This document shows, piece by piece, positions 9,031 through 19,400 of a stretch of 64,000 bases of DNA (position 1 is its first letter; each line of letters opens with the position of its first letter). A program made the translations under genes and the position numbers. The notes beneath the pieces are model-generated. The model was not told where the DNA came from. It saw only the letters and a list, made by a program, of their open reading frames with translations, and made no database searches. The stretch is taken from positions 434,001 to 498,000 of the forward strand of contig JAACMV010000005.1 in the NCBI GenBank assembly GCA_010909725.1. The letters run 5' to 3'. The stretch is from Picochlorum sp. 'celeri' (lineage: Eukaryota; Chlorophyta; Trebouxiophyceae).

Positions 9031-11503
9031 TTAAGCAATTCTTTTGAAGAATGAAATTCGTTGAGCAATCACAGCAGCACATGATAGCAGAAGGTGTTGC
9101 CGTGGTCCTGAAGCAATCCGTGCCCTCATCCTTTCGCAACTCTGCATCCCACGCGAGCGGAGCAACATATTGGGAGAAGCATTAGTAGAGCGTTGAACGA
9201 TGCTATGCTGGACAAATGGGACCCTATCGATACCACCCATGGGCGCTGCTGGTGTTGACGTGCTAAAAGCTCTTTTGGGTGGGAGTCGCATGGATCCCCC
9301 TGGCTGCATGTAGGGATGCAACGGAACAACATGCCTGCCGATTGTCTTTCCGATTTCTGAAATGTGCTCTTCATCTGCTACTTTGGGGTATGCCTTTGCA
9401 AACCGCAAACAGTCTTTCATCCATTTTTGATTGTGTTGGTCATTAAGTGAGCTAGCCTCATCTGTTTTCTTGTACACAATTTCCCTGCCAAATTTCGTCA
9501 ACTGCCTCTCCCAATACGGGTACTTGCTTACAGGAACGGCCAACATAGCCTCCTCCAGTTCTTCTGTTGGGAAAGGCTTGTATGGGTGGGATTCCATGAC
9601 ATGCTTATGATGAGATCTTGACAAATCACGCAAAAGGTCCCTCAAAGGCTCTCCTGCTGCCTCCCACTTCTCCAATGCTGCCGCCAAATCACTATCAGCC
9701 TCAATAGCACTCTCCGAATCAAGTCCAACAGAACTCAGCTTATGCTGCAAATCCCCAAGTTCCTTTCTGACTTCTTCAAGCTCTGCATTTGCTTCCCGTA
9801 TACTCCGAGCTAACCTCTGACATTCCTTACACACCGCATAAATTTCAGCCACAGGGGAATCAGCGTCCATAAGGTGTCGAAGGGCTGAAGCAGCCTGATT
9901 TCTGCTGCGTGCTGGAAGAAGTGCTAACGCACATGCTGCCGGGAGAAGAGGCTGCAACGCTGCTTGTTCATGAAAACTGAGTCCCTTTGTGCCAGACACG
10001 AAAACGCCTCCTTCGTTTTCTTCCTTGTCATGATTGCTAGCCGTCGATTTACTCTCAAGGTAGTGTACAAGATTGGTCACTGTCGGTGGCGCTGCAGGAT
10101 ACGAGTACCTATAATCATCAATACCACCTGTAGAATACATGGTCAACGTCCACTCTATCCCCTTGATATACGCAGCAGAATCAGCAGGTTTTCGCATCAA
10201 TAACTGTGGAGTAGGTTGAGCATCCAAACTTGCCTGCATCTTCTTTCTATCCAAATGCTTCAAACCAAACGTCCAATTACCACTAATGTCACTAAAATTT
10301 TTCTTCCTATCACCAGGAATCGACGCATACTTTTGTTCCAGACTGCGCGACAATAATGCAGCAACCATTGCTTCGTTTAATTTCACCTGAACGCTTGGGA
10401 GGGGCAGCGAATCCAGCTTTCCATGCTTGTTCAACACAGGTCCTTGCGCATCTCCAACAGGAACCAGGCGGGTCAAGTTTTGCCCCATCCATTCTGGCTG
10501 ACGTCTCATATCCAAGTATAAATTCCAAATCCCAGGACGTGAGTTATCTTTCAACGTGAGTCCCTGACATCCAGGCAAATAATCATTCCCACTCGAGAGA
10601 ATAGCAAGAAGTGTCAAATCCCGAGCCAAACCAGACACATCATCCCTCCCAGGATCTTCAGGCAACAATGACTTTTTCCAAATCTCCGCAAGCGTATTCG
10701 ATTTGAATATTTTAGGCTTTTTATGCCGTGGAGCCTTCTTACCCTTGCTCGGCTTTTTCTTTGGCAAATCATCAACCACAAACACCTGAGGCTTGAATGC
10801 AATCATGGTCATCAGCAACAAATCAGAATCTGCCCCAACAACCGCATGAGACATATCCACATCATCACTTTGAATCAAACGACTCACAATTTTCAGTTCG
10901 CCTTCCCCTTTCACAGTCGAATCAGAAAACTCATACTCCAAATGCTCATACTTGGGATCACCCAACCTCTTGATAATATAACACATCAAAGAATTGTGCA
11001 CTTCAAGCATAAACAATGTCCCAGTCGTCAGGAATAAAGACGATACTCTATTCGGAGATTCCTTTCTCCCCCCTCTATGCTGATGACTCAACCTAATTGG
11101 CCCAACACCATCAGCATCATCCTCATACGTCTTATCAGCCTCCTTCTTCCTCCTTCTTCTCTGTTCCAGCAACTTTGCAAGCGGAGCTGGACCATCCATA
11201 GCAATCACAACTCTCTTTTGAGGCTGCAGTGAATCAATGAGCTCATCCAAACGCTTATGAAGCAGCATATGAAAAGCATTCCGAGAGTATGCTTTTCGTG
11301 TCACAGTATGCAGCGTGGAAGCCAGGTCAATATACCTGCAATACAGATGCAAATAACTCATGAGATTCATCCAAATCATAACAGATGCTATCGAAGTGAA
11401 GATAGTACACATACACGGCGTCATGGCGACGAGAGGATTTTGGGTCTTCAAATGCCTCTGGATACCTCTGCCTCAGCCACGTCGAAAAGCCTGGTATTCC
11501 CAT
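9031..11503 (-). CDS. XRN-family 5'-3' exoribonuclease
   Basis: Spliced: exon 1 at 11415-11503, 79-bp intron 11336-11414 (GTATGT...TTGCAG), exon 2 at 9031-11335; 797 residues. The first exon gives the family's N-terminal signature MGIPGFSTWLRQRYP, and splicing joins it to a frame reading AVYIDLASTLH. Further XRN hallmarks are VVIAMDGPAPLAKLLEQRRRR, KGEGELKI, GADSDLLLM and SGNDYLPG, which carry the acidic metal-binding residues. These enzymes degrade 5'-monophosphate RNA processively in the nucleus or cytoplasm. The C-terminal half has a coiled-coil segment and is less conserved. At about 800 residues it is shorter than typical XRN2/XRN4. The start ATG is 210 nt from the SEC11 ATG, a divergent promoter. 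Confidence 0.88.
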
Positions 11504-11713
11504 AACTTCCCTACTCTATATAGCATGGGTAAATTTGAATAAAACAGTTGTGCATGCCATGCACCGATCTGGCTGTATTTCTGATCGCATGAGATTCTCC
11601 GTAGTTGAATATTAAGAAATTCTGGCCCAACATCTCTTCATCTCGTTTCCTCGTCATCCATGGCCACTGGTAAATAAAAAACATTTAGTAAAGCACATAA
11701 TAGTAGTACAGTC

Positions 11714-12244
11714 ATGTTTTCAGAGATACGGAATCAGCCCAAAAGGCAGATGGTCCAGCAGGCCATCAGTTTGGCCATGATCATAACGTCAGCTCTCATG
11801 ATTTGGAAGGGATTGATTGTTATTACAAAGAGCGAATCTCCGATTGTTGTAGTGCTGAGTGGGAGTATGGAGCCTGGATTTGCTCGGGGTGATATTTTGT
11901 TTCTGAACCAACCTAGAGGAGCAGTGCACACTGGGGATATTGTTGTGTATAATACAAATCATAGGGACATTCCCATTGTTCATAGGATTATCAAGGTGCA
12001 TCATCATTCGTTAGATAATACAACTGATGCGGATATTCTGACAAAGGGGGATAATAATTATGGAGATGATGTGTCTCTGTACCCCAGGGGTATGTCGTGG
12101 TTGAACAAGACCCATGTGATGGGCAGAGTAGTTGGTTTCCTGCCCTATGTGGGGCGGGCGACAATCATCATGAATGATTATCCTATTGTCAAGTATGCAT
12201 TGATTGCTATCTTAGGAGTTGTTGTGATGACTAGTAAAGAGTAA
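11714..12244 (+). CDS. SEC11: signal peptidase complex catalytic subunit SEC11
   Basis: A 176-residue S26B signal peptidase. An N-terminal membrane anchor (residues 15-36) precedes the catalytic Ser in VVLSGSMEPGF, followed by FARGDILFL and VVYNTN, the catalytic His in IVHRIIKV, and KGDNNYGDD with the conserved Asp. A C-terminal hydrophobic segment (KYALIAILGVVVM) follows. SEC11 removes signal peptides in the ER lumen as part of the signal peptidase complex. Length and motif order match the family. Its stop is only 18 nt from the stop of the convergent phosphatidylserine decarboxylase gene, so the 3' ends of the two transcripts must overlap. Confidence 0.96.
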   Translation: MFSEIRNQPKRQMVQQAISLAMIITSALMIWKGLIVITKSESPIVVVLSGSMEPGFARGDILFLNQPRGAVHTGDIVVYNTNHRDIPIVHRIIKVHHHSLDNTTDADILTKGDNNYGDDVSLYPRGMSWLNKTHVMGRVVGFLPYVGRATIIMNDYPIVKYALIAILGVVVMTSKE

Positions 12245-12262
12245 TATGGTGTCAAATACTTT

Positions 12263-14524
12263 TCAATACAATGCTTCTAGTGGGGACGTCAGAGATGCGT
12301 CTGTGTGGCCTGGCCTGTCCTCCAGTGGAAGGATACCGGCGTCGTCTGCGGCCTTGTTTGCTGCTTGCAGCATGCTTTCGCTCTCGACAGTTGGAATGTG
12401 AGCTCCTTCCTTTCGTCCAATGTGGTCTCCTACCTTGACAAGTGTCTCAAGAGACTTGCTGCTGTTTGCCAGCAGATCAGTGTCCCACATGACTTGCCCT
12501 GGCTGGAAGAGTGCAATGCACGTGGATCCACCAAAGGCAAAGTACCCAAGCTCATCTCCCTTGTTGATCTGTTGACCCTCTTTCACCGACCAGATAATGG
12601 ACCCCACCAATGTGGCGCCAATAGCAACAAAGGCAACTCGCCCAAAGGTATCCGAGTCCAGAATCATGAGTGATCTCTTGTTTATCGTGAACACATCCGC
12701 ATAATTTGAGTTGATTGCTATCGGGTTCACCGTAAGTAAATGACCTGGGATGTTGCTGATGGATACGATACGCCCAGAGACGGGGCTATGGAAACGATGG
12801 TAATCCTGTGGTGCAAGGCGGAATATGGCCATGGATCCATTCAAAAACAAACCTGCTACATCTTTGTCTCCTACCAATCCAGCCACGCTGAAGTTTCTGC
12901 CTTTGATCCAAAATCGAGTCGCTGCATCTATGGAATCAAAAACATGAAGGCGACAGTCGGCGGCAGACGTGACAATGTCCTCTCCTGGGCAAATTGGACG
13001 GGATCCCGGTTTCAATCGTCTGTAGAAAAACTCATTAAACGTCTTGTACTCGTGCATTGGTTTTTCCGCAGATGACACATCTAACTGTCCCTGAAACGAA
13101 TTGACAAACTTTTCAATCTCCTTTTTGGAATCCTCCGAGTCTCGATACGCACCCTCAGATAGGGACAAAGAGGTTAATCTCTTTAGAAAATTTGGATTTT
13201 CCAGAAACGATCTCCCCACTTTGGATTGATACAACGTTCGCATGGCCATCAAGATCACAGGACTCACAATTTCCTCTATAATCATCTTTTTAGATCGATC
13301 AAACACCAAAATATGCTGCGCCAGGGCACCAGACCTCAACCCTCCCAATCGTTTGCTTGCACCCCTGGCTCCTCGAACAGTGCGAACAGGATGCGATGCC
13401 CATTCCGATAGCTTCATGACCCAAGCCCTCGACGCTTCCAAATCAGTTACATATCCAGCCTTCATGCTTTCCATTGAAAAGCCTTCTGAGAGCGCGAGCC
13501 ACACATACAACACATTCGATGCCCCCATGCTTGGATCAGAAGACAACTGTGCTCCATCAACAGGACAAGCTTTCACGTATCTTGAGAGAGAACTCCCGTC
13601 TCCTTGATACGCCATACTCTTTGCTATGCTCTTCATATCCACTGAAGGATTTTCAGGATCACCAGATATTGATCGAGCCCTTTCAAAAACAATCTGTAAA
13701 CTATCTTCATCCACATCTGAGGATTGCTCAAATGTCTGCATCACAGTTCTGAATTCCTCATAATCCAATCTATTATTCTCATTCCAGTCTCCCAGAAGAA
13801 GCAACCGCTCCCACACTTGTTCTTCCAGATGCTGAATAGTCGCACTCTTCGCCTGCAACACCACCTCTCCCACCTGCTCCTGCCCGGATGGCGACAGGAT
13901 ATCCAACGTGTTTTCAAACAATGCCGACTCCTGATCCGTCTCTGACAGAGCACTATTACACAACTCCACCAACGGCCGCACATCAGTCTCAGCATATCCA
14001 AGTAATCTATTATGAAATGCCCCTTCCAGATGGCCTCTTTGGAAGAGAGCAATTCGAACCACACTTGCACCTCCCTTGGTCAACACAAACATGGCTCCAG
14101 TATCAAACTCTACATCTATGTATTCACCATCACCCTTGCCTCTATTCACAGCATCCTTATTCTTACTCACAAATGTTTGCTTCCCAATAGACATGGTACA
14201 GAATACTTTATTCTTCGATTTGCGCAACAGGGCTTGAGACCCTATGAGGACATAAGCAATTGTCAAATGAATCACCTGACACTCACAAGAAAGAGCACCT
14301 TGCGCCCCATCAATATCAACAAGAAACCGAGATGGAATTTTAGCAACCAATCGCCCACCACCCTTCTTCTTTGGAGCATCAGAATCATTCTGGGTGGGTC
14401 TCGTCACCCTATCCTTCAACCACCCATACCAACCACCACCCCGGTTTGCCCCCATTCGCACCGCTATTCTATGTAATTTTCGATGCTCTATGTGTTGAGA
14501 CTGGACAACCCGTGATATATGCAT
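12263..14524 (-). CDS. PSD: phosphatidylserine decarboxylase, C2/EF-hand type
   Basis: A 753-residue eukaryotic type II PSD that converts phosphatidylserine to phosphatidylethanolamine. The N-terminal half has a C2-like region; an EF-hand follows (GDWNENNRLDYEEF, with Asp/Asn/Asn/Asp/Glu at calcium positions), then the catalytic domain with HEYKTFNEFFYRRLKPG, DYHRFHSPV and the C-terminal autocleavage motif FGGST, whose Ser becomes the pyruvoyl group. This domain order matches plant PSD2/PSD3 of the vacuole or ER. The first ATG is at 14524; a second at 14455 (MGANRGG) would expose an N-terminal Gly that could be myristoylated and may be the real start. It shares a 143-bp divergent promoter with the START-like gene. 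Confidence 0.93.
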   Translation of the reverse strand: MHISRVVQSQHIEHRKLHRIAVRMGANRGGGWYGWLKDRVTRPTQNDSDAPKKKGGGRLVAKIPSRFLVDIDGAQGALSCECQVIHLTIAYVLIGSQALLRKSKNKVFCTMSIGKQTFVSKNKDAVNRGKGDGEYIDVEFDTGAMFVLTKGGASVVRIALFQRGHLEGAFHNRLLGYAETDVRPLVELCNSALSETDQESALFENTLDILSPSGQEQVGEVVLQAKSATIQHLEEQVWERLLLLGDWNENNRLDYEEFRTVMQTFEQSSDVDEDSLQIVFERARSISGDPENPSVDMKSIAKSMAYQGDGSSLSRYVKACPVDGAQLSSDPSMGASNVLYVWLALSEGFSMESMKAGYVTDLEASRAWVMKLSEWASHPVRTVRGARGASKRLGGLRSGALAQHILVFDRSKKMIIEEIVSPVILMAMRTLYQSKVGRSFLENPNFLKRLTSLSLSEGAYRDSEDSKKEIEKFVNSFQGQLDVSSAEKPMHEYKTFNEFFYRRLKPGSRPICPGEDIVTSAADCRLHVFDSIDAATRFWIKGRNFSVAGLVGDKDVAGLFLNGSMAIFRLAPQDYHRFHSPVSGRIVSISNIPGHLLTVNPIAINSNYADVFTINKRSLMILDSDTFGRVAFVAIGATLVGSIIWSVKEGQQINKGDELGYFAFGGSTCIALFQPGQVMWDTDLLANSSKSLETLVKVGDHIGRKEGAHIPTVESESMLQAANKAADDAGILPLEDRPGHTDASLTSPLEALY

Positions 14525-14667
14525 GGCATGGTGAATGTATTTTTTTACTTTTAATTAAGGGTCAGTCCGAAGTCTCGTGCGTTTATATACACGTTGATCT
14601 GGGTGCCCCAGGTCATACAATAATTTCAATCAGCATATCAAAATAACCGTCGATACACTACTCCACA

Positions 14668-15600
14668 ATGCATGCGAATGCTCGGCACGTGGTGGTAGGG
14701 TCCCCCACGACGGCATGCAACAGAGGTGCACCTCGACCATACCCACGGGCATTAAGAATACAACAGCAACAATTACATATGACAACAAATAGGCTGAGTA
14801 GTCGTGGGGTCGCGTTATGCCGGGCGACGGGCGATGCTGCTCAACGGGAGCAGGAGTTTAGTAAGAGCGATGATGAGGATCTAGCGAGCAGTAGTATCAA
14901 TAGTAGTAGTGGAGAAGAAGATGAATATCCTTCTCAAGACGGCGGGTATACCCCGTTTGAGTTTATCGAGTTTACCGACATTGCCATGAAGCACGAGGTG
15001 ACTGTTCATGTGGATAGGCCGATATCTGACTGTTATAAAGTCTGGGACTCGAGATTGAACTGGATGCAGTGGTTTGATATGATTGATGAGGTTGGGTTTC
15101 ATGAGGAGGAGCCTTCCTACATGTCCATGTACATGTGGTACCGGTGGGCAACAACACCGTTTTTAGAATTGTATGTGACATTGGATCGAACCGAGGAGGA
15201 GGAGAACAAATACATAGTCGAGGAGCCGGTGGAAGGATTTCCTCTTGTCGCTGCAGTCTTGTTTCATTCAGAGGATGACGATGCAGGGACTGCGGTGACA
15301 CTTCGTATCAGCTATTTGTTGCCAAAAGTCTTGTACGAGTTTGCAGGGCAAATGGCTGTGTATGCAGACGTGAATAAAAAGCTTCAGAAGTGTATGGATA
15401 AGATGAAGAGTGTGGTTGAAGCTGTCGATATGGGTGCACTGGAAAAAATGTTGAAGGAAAATGAGCAAGTATTGGAAGCGAATTTCAAAGAGCAACGCAA
15501 GATGAAGAAGCAGCAAAAGCATGATGCAGCCCCAAGTGTCTCGGCAGATATGGGGGCTGATACCGCCGCTCAGGTCGATAAAGAATTAGATGATGCATAA
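14668..15600 (+). CDS. plastid-targeted START/polyketide-cyclase-like protein
   Basis: 310 residues. The first 50 or so are Arg/Ser/Gln-rich without acids, like a plastid transit peptide; an acidic Ser/Glu/Asp linker follows. Residues 110-250 form an SRPBCC (Bet v 1/START) domain: MKHEVTVHVDRPISDCYKVW, LNWMQWFDMIDEVGF, then LRISYLLP. A charged C-terminal helix (KMLKENEQVLEANFKEQRKM) and a disordered tail end the protein. Family members bind hydrophobic ligands in a cavity; algal and plant plastid versions are mostly uncharacterised. The stop is 2 nt from the stop of the convergent PIG-S-like gene, and a TGTAA lies inside that gene at about 15644. Confidence 0.75.
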   Translation: MHANARHVVVGSPTTACNRGAPRPYPRALRIQQQQLHMTTNRLSSRGVALCRATGDAAQREQEFSKSDDEDLASSSINSSSGEEDEYPSQDGGYTPFEFIEFTDIAMKHEVTVHVDRPISDCYKVWDSRLNWMQWFDMIDEVGFHEEEPSYMSMYMWYRWATTPFLELYVTLDRTEEEENKYIVEEPVEGFPLVAAVLFHSEDDDAGTAVTLRISYLLPKVLYEFAGQMAVYADVNKKLQKCMDKMKSVVEAVDMGALEKMLKENEQVLEANFKEQRKMKKQQKHDAAPSVSADMGADTAAQVDKELDDA

Positions 15601-15602
15601 AT

Positions 15603-16752
15603 TTATGATGTCTCTTTTACAAGGAATTTGATACGTTGTGAAAATGTAAGAGTCAGAGGCAGTGCAAATGGAAGGATCAGGGCAATCACATGCATATCTG
15701 GCATGCGAGGTTCCACACCATAGTCTGGATGATGTAATACGGTGTATGCCAGACGCTCCGCTCTGAAAGAATCTTGCAATAAAACAGTACTATTTTTACC
15801 TGTATCATTATTGGCCGTGTCTGCTGCGTTCAAGGCTATATCTATATCATGGAGAATGCCCTGTCCTATTCGAACATGCCGTGCAGTATGAAACACATGC
15901 AACGAGCGGGACAGTTCCACAGCAGCCTTCTTCCGACACGCCTTTGCAATATCTTGTATGAGATGTGAGCTATCCATGAATGCGTCTCCGTACAACCACG
16001 CATCTACTTCATCCACAAGACTGCTACTGTCATCCATTTCATTCAAGGCATCATCATGTGTGAGTGCAAGTGCCACTGTATCAGATAACACGCCCACTCG
16101 AGGATACCCCAACGTCGATTCCTTCTCATCCAACACCTGAGACACATCAACCAAGATGAGATTCCTCAACATCCCAGACACCCTCTTGGTCTCTGGATAT
16201 TCAGATGCCCCTTGAAACAATGGCCACCCCATCGCATACGCCTGCTCCATATTCAAATGACACACACCCTTCTGCCCTGTACACTCCAGAAGCGGCGACA
16301 CATCCCCATCATAATATATATACTTGGCCACCACATCCTTGACACCCACACGCACACCATCCACCTGCCGCCCCTGCTGCAGAGGACCAAGCACGCCAGA
16401 CACAACACTGTCAGGTATACTCGATGCTCCATCAGACGCAATATGATGCACAACCAACGTCATCATCCCAGCAGATCCACACAACAATCCCTCTGACCCA
16501 TCCAATCGCACTGGGAGTTTTTCATACGTGTCTTGGTATCCATGAAACAAGCCCCACGCTTGAGACACCAACCTGCTACCTCTCGTCCCATCTAACGCCC
16601 ACAACCCATACCAAGCCACTGCATGATGGTTATTCTCGTCATCAATCAACCGATCGGTTGATTTACAATTACGCATCCAACATACCGACACACAGCACAA
16701 GCCCATAGACAACAGTCACAGCGTGAGAGGACAAGAAGGAAGAAAATCCCAT
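15603..16752 (-). CDS. PIG-S-like GPI transamidase subunit (tentative)
   Basis: Spliced: exon 1 at 16686-16752, 67-bp intron 16619-16685 (GTATGT...ATGCAG), exon 2 at 15603-16618; 360 residues. Splicing gives a good N-terminal membrane segment (VTVVYGLVLCVVAWYGLWAL), whereas reading straight through gives a hydrophilic start. The bulk is a lumen-type domain. The C-terminal part has paired helices and then HHPDYGVEPRMPDMHVIALI running into a second hydrophobic segment. This N-TM/lumen/C-TM layout and the tail resemble PIG-S/Gpi17, which helps attach GPI anchors in the ER. It is shorter than most PIG-S (about 500-550 residues) and overall similarity by eye is weak, so the name is tentative. Confidence 0.5.
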
Positions 16753-17067
16753 TCCCTATGCATACTCACTACTACTATCAAATGCGCCAGCAAGTTTTTT
16801 ATTATTTTCCAGTCTTCCATGCCCCACAAGGAGAGAGAGTAGAAGGACATATCACGGTTGTTTTCTAATGTATCTATTTACAGCAGAGTACATTCGCAGT
16901 ACCATAATCCCATCCTTCAAATTGGTACTGTGAATGTATCCGATCCAACACGGGCGGATAGAAATCCATGGGATGGGTGATTCTGTCCCCTCATCAAGTC
17001 GATACAACTCCTTCTTTCCTCATCACTTGAAAATACAATTATTACTATTACTACTCATCACATATTC
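16753..17067. other. divergent intergenic region with a long hairpin
   Basis: Promoter region between the PIG-S-like (-) and VOC-domain (+) genes. It contains an imperfect inverted repeat, 16889-16905 against 16922-16938 (core ACATTCGCAGTACCA), about 17 bp with one mismatch and a 16-nt loop. The position could be promoter or leader of either gene. Confidence 0.5.
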
Positions 17068-17862
17068 ATGAAGACGCAGCAATATCAACATCGAGGCCTT
17101 CTTTTCCAGGATTCAACTGCGTGTCGTTGTCGCCATGTTACTACCACACCGACATCGACACATGTGTCTTGTCTCAGGAACGAGACTGGTCGAACAATTC
17201 TGCCTATGAAAAATGATCGATTGGTCATAGCACGAGGAGAACCAGTTTCAATGCAGTATTCAAGATGGCAGTGTCTGGGTGAACCGGAGCTGCAGCACAA
17301 GAGCCACTTTGCGGGTGGCGCCACCACGACACATGATCGCATTTCCGTGATTGCCGGGGCTCGGCGCAGGGTTGTTTTTAGCAATACATTCCAACCAAGT
17401 AAAAAGATGGTGCATAATGCATCCGTGGATGCAGTGTCAACCAACGAAGATGCTACCGCCCAGAGAGTGGTCTTCCATGGGATGCACCATGTGGGTCTCT
17501 TGTGTGAGAATTTGGAAAAGAGCCTCGAGTTTTACCAGGGCATCCTTGGATTACAGTTGAATCCTGATAGACCTGATAGTAAATTGCCATATAGAGGAGC
17601 ATGGCTATGGATTGGTCCCGAAATGATTCACTTGATGGAGCTCCCAAACCCTGATCCAATGGATGGGAGGCCAGAACATGGTGGCAGGGACAGGCATTTT
17701 TGCGTCGGAGTCAAGGATATTGAGCCATTGGAGGCGCGTTTGAGAGACGCTGGTGTGGAGTATACAAAGAGCATGTCTGGAAGGGCTGCCATATTCTTCA
17801 GAGACCCTGACATGAACTGTTTAGAATGTGTGGAATTGCATGAATCCTGGCGCACCTCATAA
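17068..17862 (+). CDS. plastid-targeted VOC/glyoxalase-fold protein
   Basis: 264 residues with a long (about 130-residue) basic, Ser/Thr-rich N-terminus that looks like an organelle transit peptide. The C-terminal half is a vicinal-oxygen-chelate domain: GMHHVGLLCENLEKSLEFY, MIHLMELPNPD, RDRHFCVGVKDI and FFRDPDMNCLECVEL, which carry the His/Glu-type metal-ligand positions of glyoxalase-I-like enzymes. Plant plastid relatives are annotated as lactoylglutathione-lyase-like, but the true substrate is often unknown. A TGTAA occurs at about 18112. Confidence 0.82.
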   Translation: MKTQQYQHRGLLFQDSTACRCRHVTTTPTSTHVSCLRNETGRTILPMKNDRLVIARGEPVSMQYSRWQCLGEPELQHKSHFAGGATTTHDRISVIAGARRRVVFSNTFQPSKKMVHNASVDAVSTNEDATAQRVVFHGMHHVGLLCENLEKSLEFYQGILGLQLNPDRPDSKLPYRGAWLWIGPEMIHLMELPNPDPMDGRPEHGGRDRHFCVGVKDIEPLEARLRDAGVEYTKSMSGRAAIFFRDPDMNCLECVELHESWRTS

Positions 17863-18319
17863 TGACGAATGTATTCATAGTACCAATCGATGAGAGGACA
17901 GGCATGGTATGGTATCAGCATACAGTTGCTATTGATGTTGATGATGGTGCCTCTCCATCACTTGTATTTCCCTTGTTTTTTCCTTCTCTTGTTTTCCTTC
18001 TTCTTCTCATGAAGGCAATTTTCCACCAGCATGATCTTGTGTGTTTTTTATTTTCCGAATCAGTCATCCTTGTTGTTGTTATATAGAGATCAGATCGAAT
18101 CACATCAGATGTGTGTAACATACATAGTATAATCTAATGATGTATATCTGTTCCGGAATCAATTCCGGATTCTGGATCCAGAGCACCTGCTCTGCCCATG
18201 CCTCCGGCAAGTATCATATGGACGAGAATACACCTTCTCTTCTTCTTCTATTCTTATAATTAATTATATATAAACCATGGGTACCAATTTCTGCAAGGTC
18301 TTGTAGACCTCCCCTGTGG

Positions 18320-18390
18320 CCTCGTGTGGGTATGAGCGACCCGTGCGTTGTTAACGCTCGAGTGATACTCAACCCACACGGGAAACACGC
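18320..18390. ncRNA. candidate structured RNA element (weak)
   Basis: An 8-bp perfect stem GTGTGGGT/ACCCACAC encloses two further hairpins, GAGCG...CGCTC and GAGT...ACTC, giving a three-way junction of about 56 nt. On the minus strand the middle hairpin shows a 7-nt loop TTAACAA, like a Val(AAC) anticodon loop, but T-loop and acceptor features of a tRNA are missing. A TATA-like AT run lies about 60 nt upstream on the plus strand. It could be a tRNA-derived relic, a small RNA or chance structure. Confidence 0.25.
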
Positions 18391-18442
18391 CCGACAAGGT
18401 TGGAGCTTGCCACACTCTGATAACCTTGACAGGTATGCTTGA

Positions 18443-18835
18443 ACTTTACAGAACAATTGCTTACAAGGAGCCGGAACAAATGTCGAGTAGCCCAAGAATG
18501 ACCAACACTTTTCTGGGGCAAACAACTCGCGAATACGTACCAGCCACAACAAGTATGCAACACCGAGGAGGAAAAACGATTGTATTATTTGGAGTAACTA
18601 GTCTGTCCCGGACAAGGACATGACTGATGCGCACACTTTACAAAACAACTGCTTGGAGGTAGCCGGAACAAACATTGAAAAGCCCAAGAATGACCAACAA
18701 CATTCTACAGGCAAAACTCAAGAGTATGAACCAGCCACAACAAGTATGCAACAAGGAGAAGGGTAACGATGGTATTTGGAGTCACTAGTCTGTCCCTCAC
18801 AGCCTGTGAGTCACAGGGGCATGACTGATGCACAC
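18443..18835. repeat. imperfect tandem duplication, two units of about 195 bp
   Basis: Unit 1 (18443-18634) and unit 2 (18635-18835) share many blocks in the same order: AGCCGGAACAAA, CCCAAGAATGACCAACA, CCAGCCACAACAAGTATGC, ACTAGTCTGTCCC and CATGACTGATGC. They differ by substitutions and small indels. Unit 2 has an extra perfect hairpin, CTCACAGCCTGTGAG. No coding frame spans both units. Confidence 0.8.
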
Positions 18836-19400
18836 ACTGCGAGAGCAAAATTTCTACCTGGTCTTTGGACCCAGCTTTCTGTTGCCCGTAATTCAGTGAA
18901 GAAGGAATAGTCTTCACAAGAGAGCTATTTCAACTATCTGAATAAACACCAGCATTCCAGAGAGACTAAAGTCAGATTTGCCTGAAGTATGACGGCCCTA
19001 CTGCTCCTGTACGGTTTAGTGGTACCAAGAGTAAAAATTCACAACCTGGAGCAGTCGTCATACGGACGGTCGAGGAAATCTGTTTCATTCACTATGCTAC
19101 ACTCGCTCCAACAAAACACTACAGAGGAGTATGTCCAATGGACAATGTACAGGTCAGGAGGTTTTGTATCCCTTTATAAATTTCTCAACATTTTATTTAG
19201 GGATTTCCTCCTGTGGGGCTTGTATGATTTGGAGGAAATTCGTCATATTTCTCGACTGTGTAATAATCCCCTATAAAAAAAAAAATTCTAAAAAACATTA
19301 TCATTATTATTATGCATCATGAGTACTGAAAACTAGAGCATTGTGATCACATTGTCGTCTTTTTCAAAAAAAAGAAGAAGAAATTTTGACGCATGCGACA

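Larger units (their letters stand above)
17863..19400. other. 1.5-kb gene-poor region
   Basis: Long intergenic stretch between the VOC gene and ESF2. It contains the VOC 3' end, TTCCGGAATCAATTCCGGA-type dyads near 18158-18176, a structured element at 18320-18390 and a tandem duplication at 18443-18835, both listed separately. A 95-codon ATG frame at 18989-19276 has no recognisable motif and I do not call it a gene. Confidence 0.5.

Noticed and set aside
16619..16712. Unspliced N-terminus of the PIG-S-like gene
   Set aside because: Straight reading gives a hydrophilic start; removing a 67-bp GT-AG intron gives an ATG and a clean membrane segment.
18320..18390. tRNA-Val(AAC) on the minus strand
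   Set aside because: Anticodon-like loop is present, but there is no standard T-loop, D-loop or 7-bp acceptor stem; kept only as a weak structured element.
18989..19276. 95-codon ORF as a gene
   Set aside because: No motif, AT-rich 3' half, no supporting context; likely chance.
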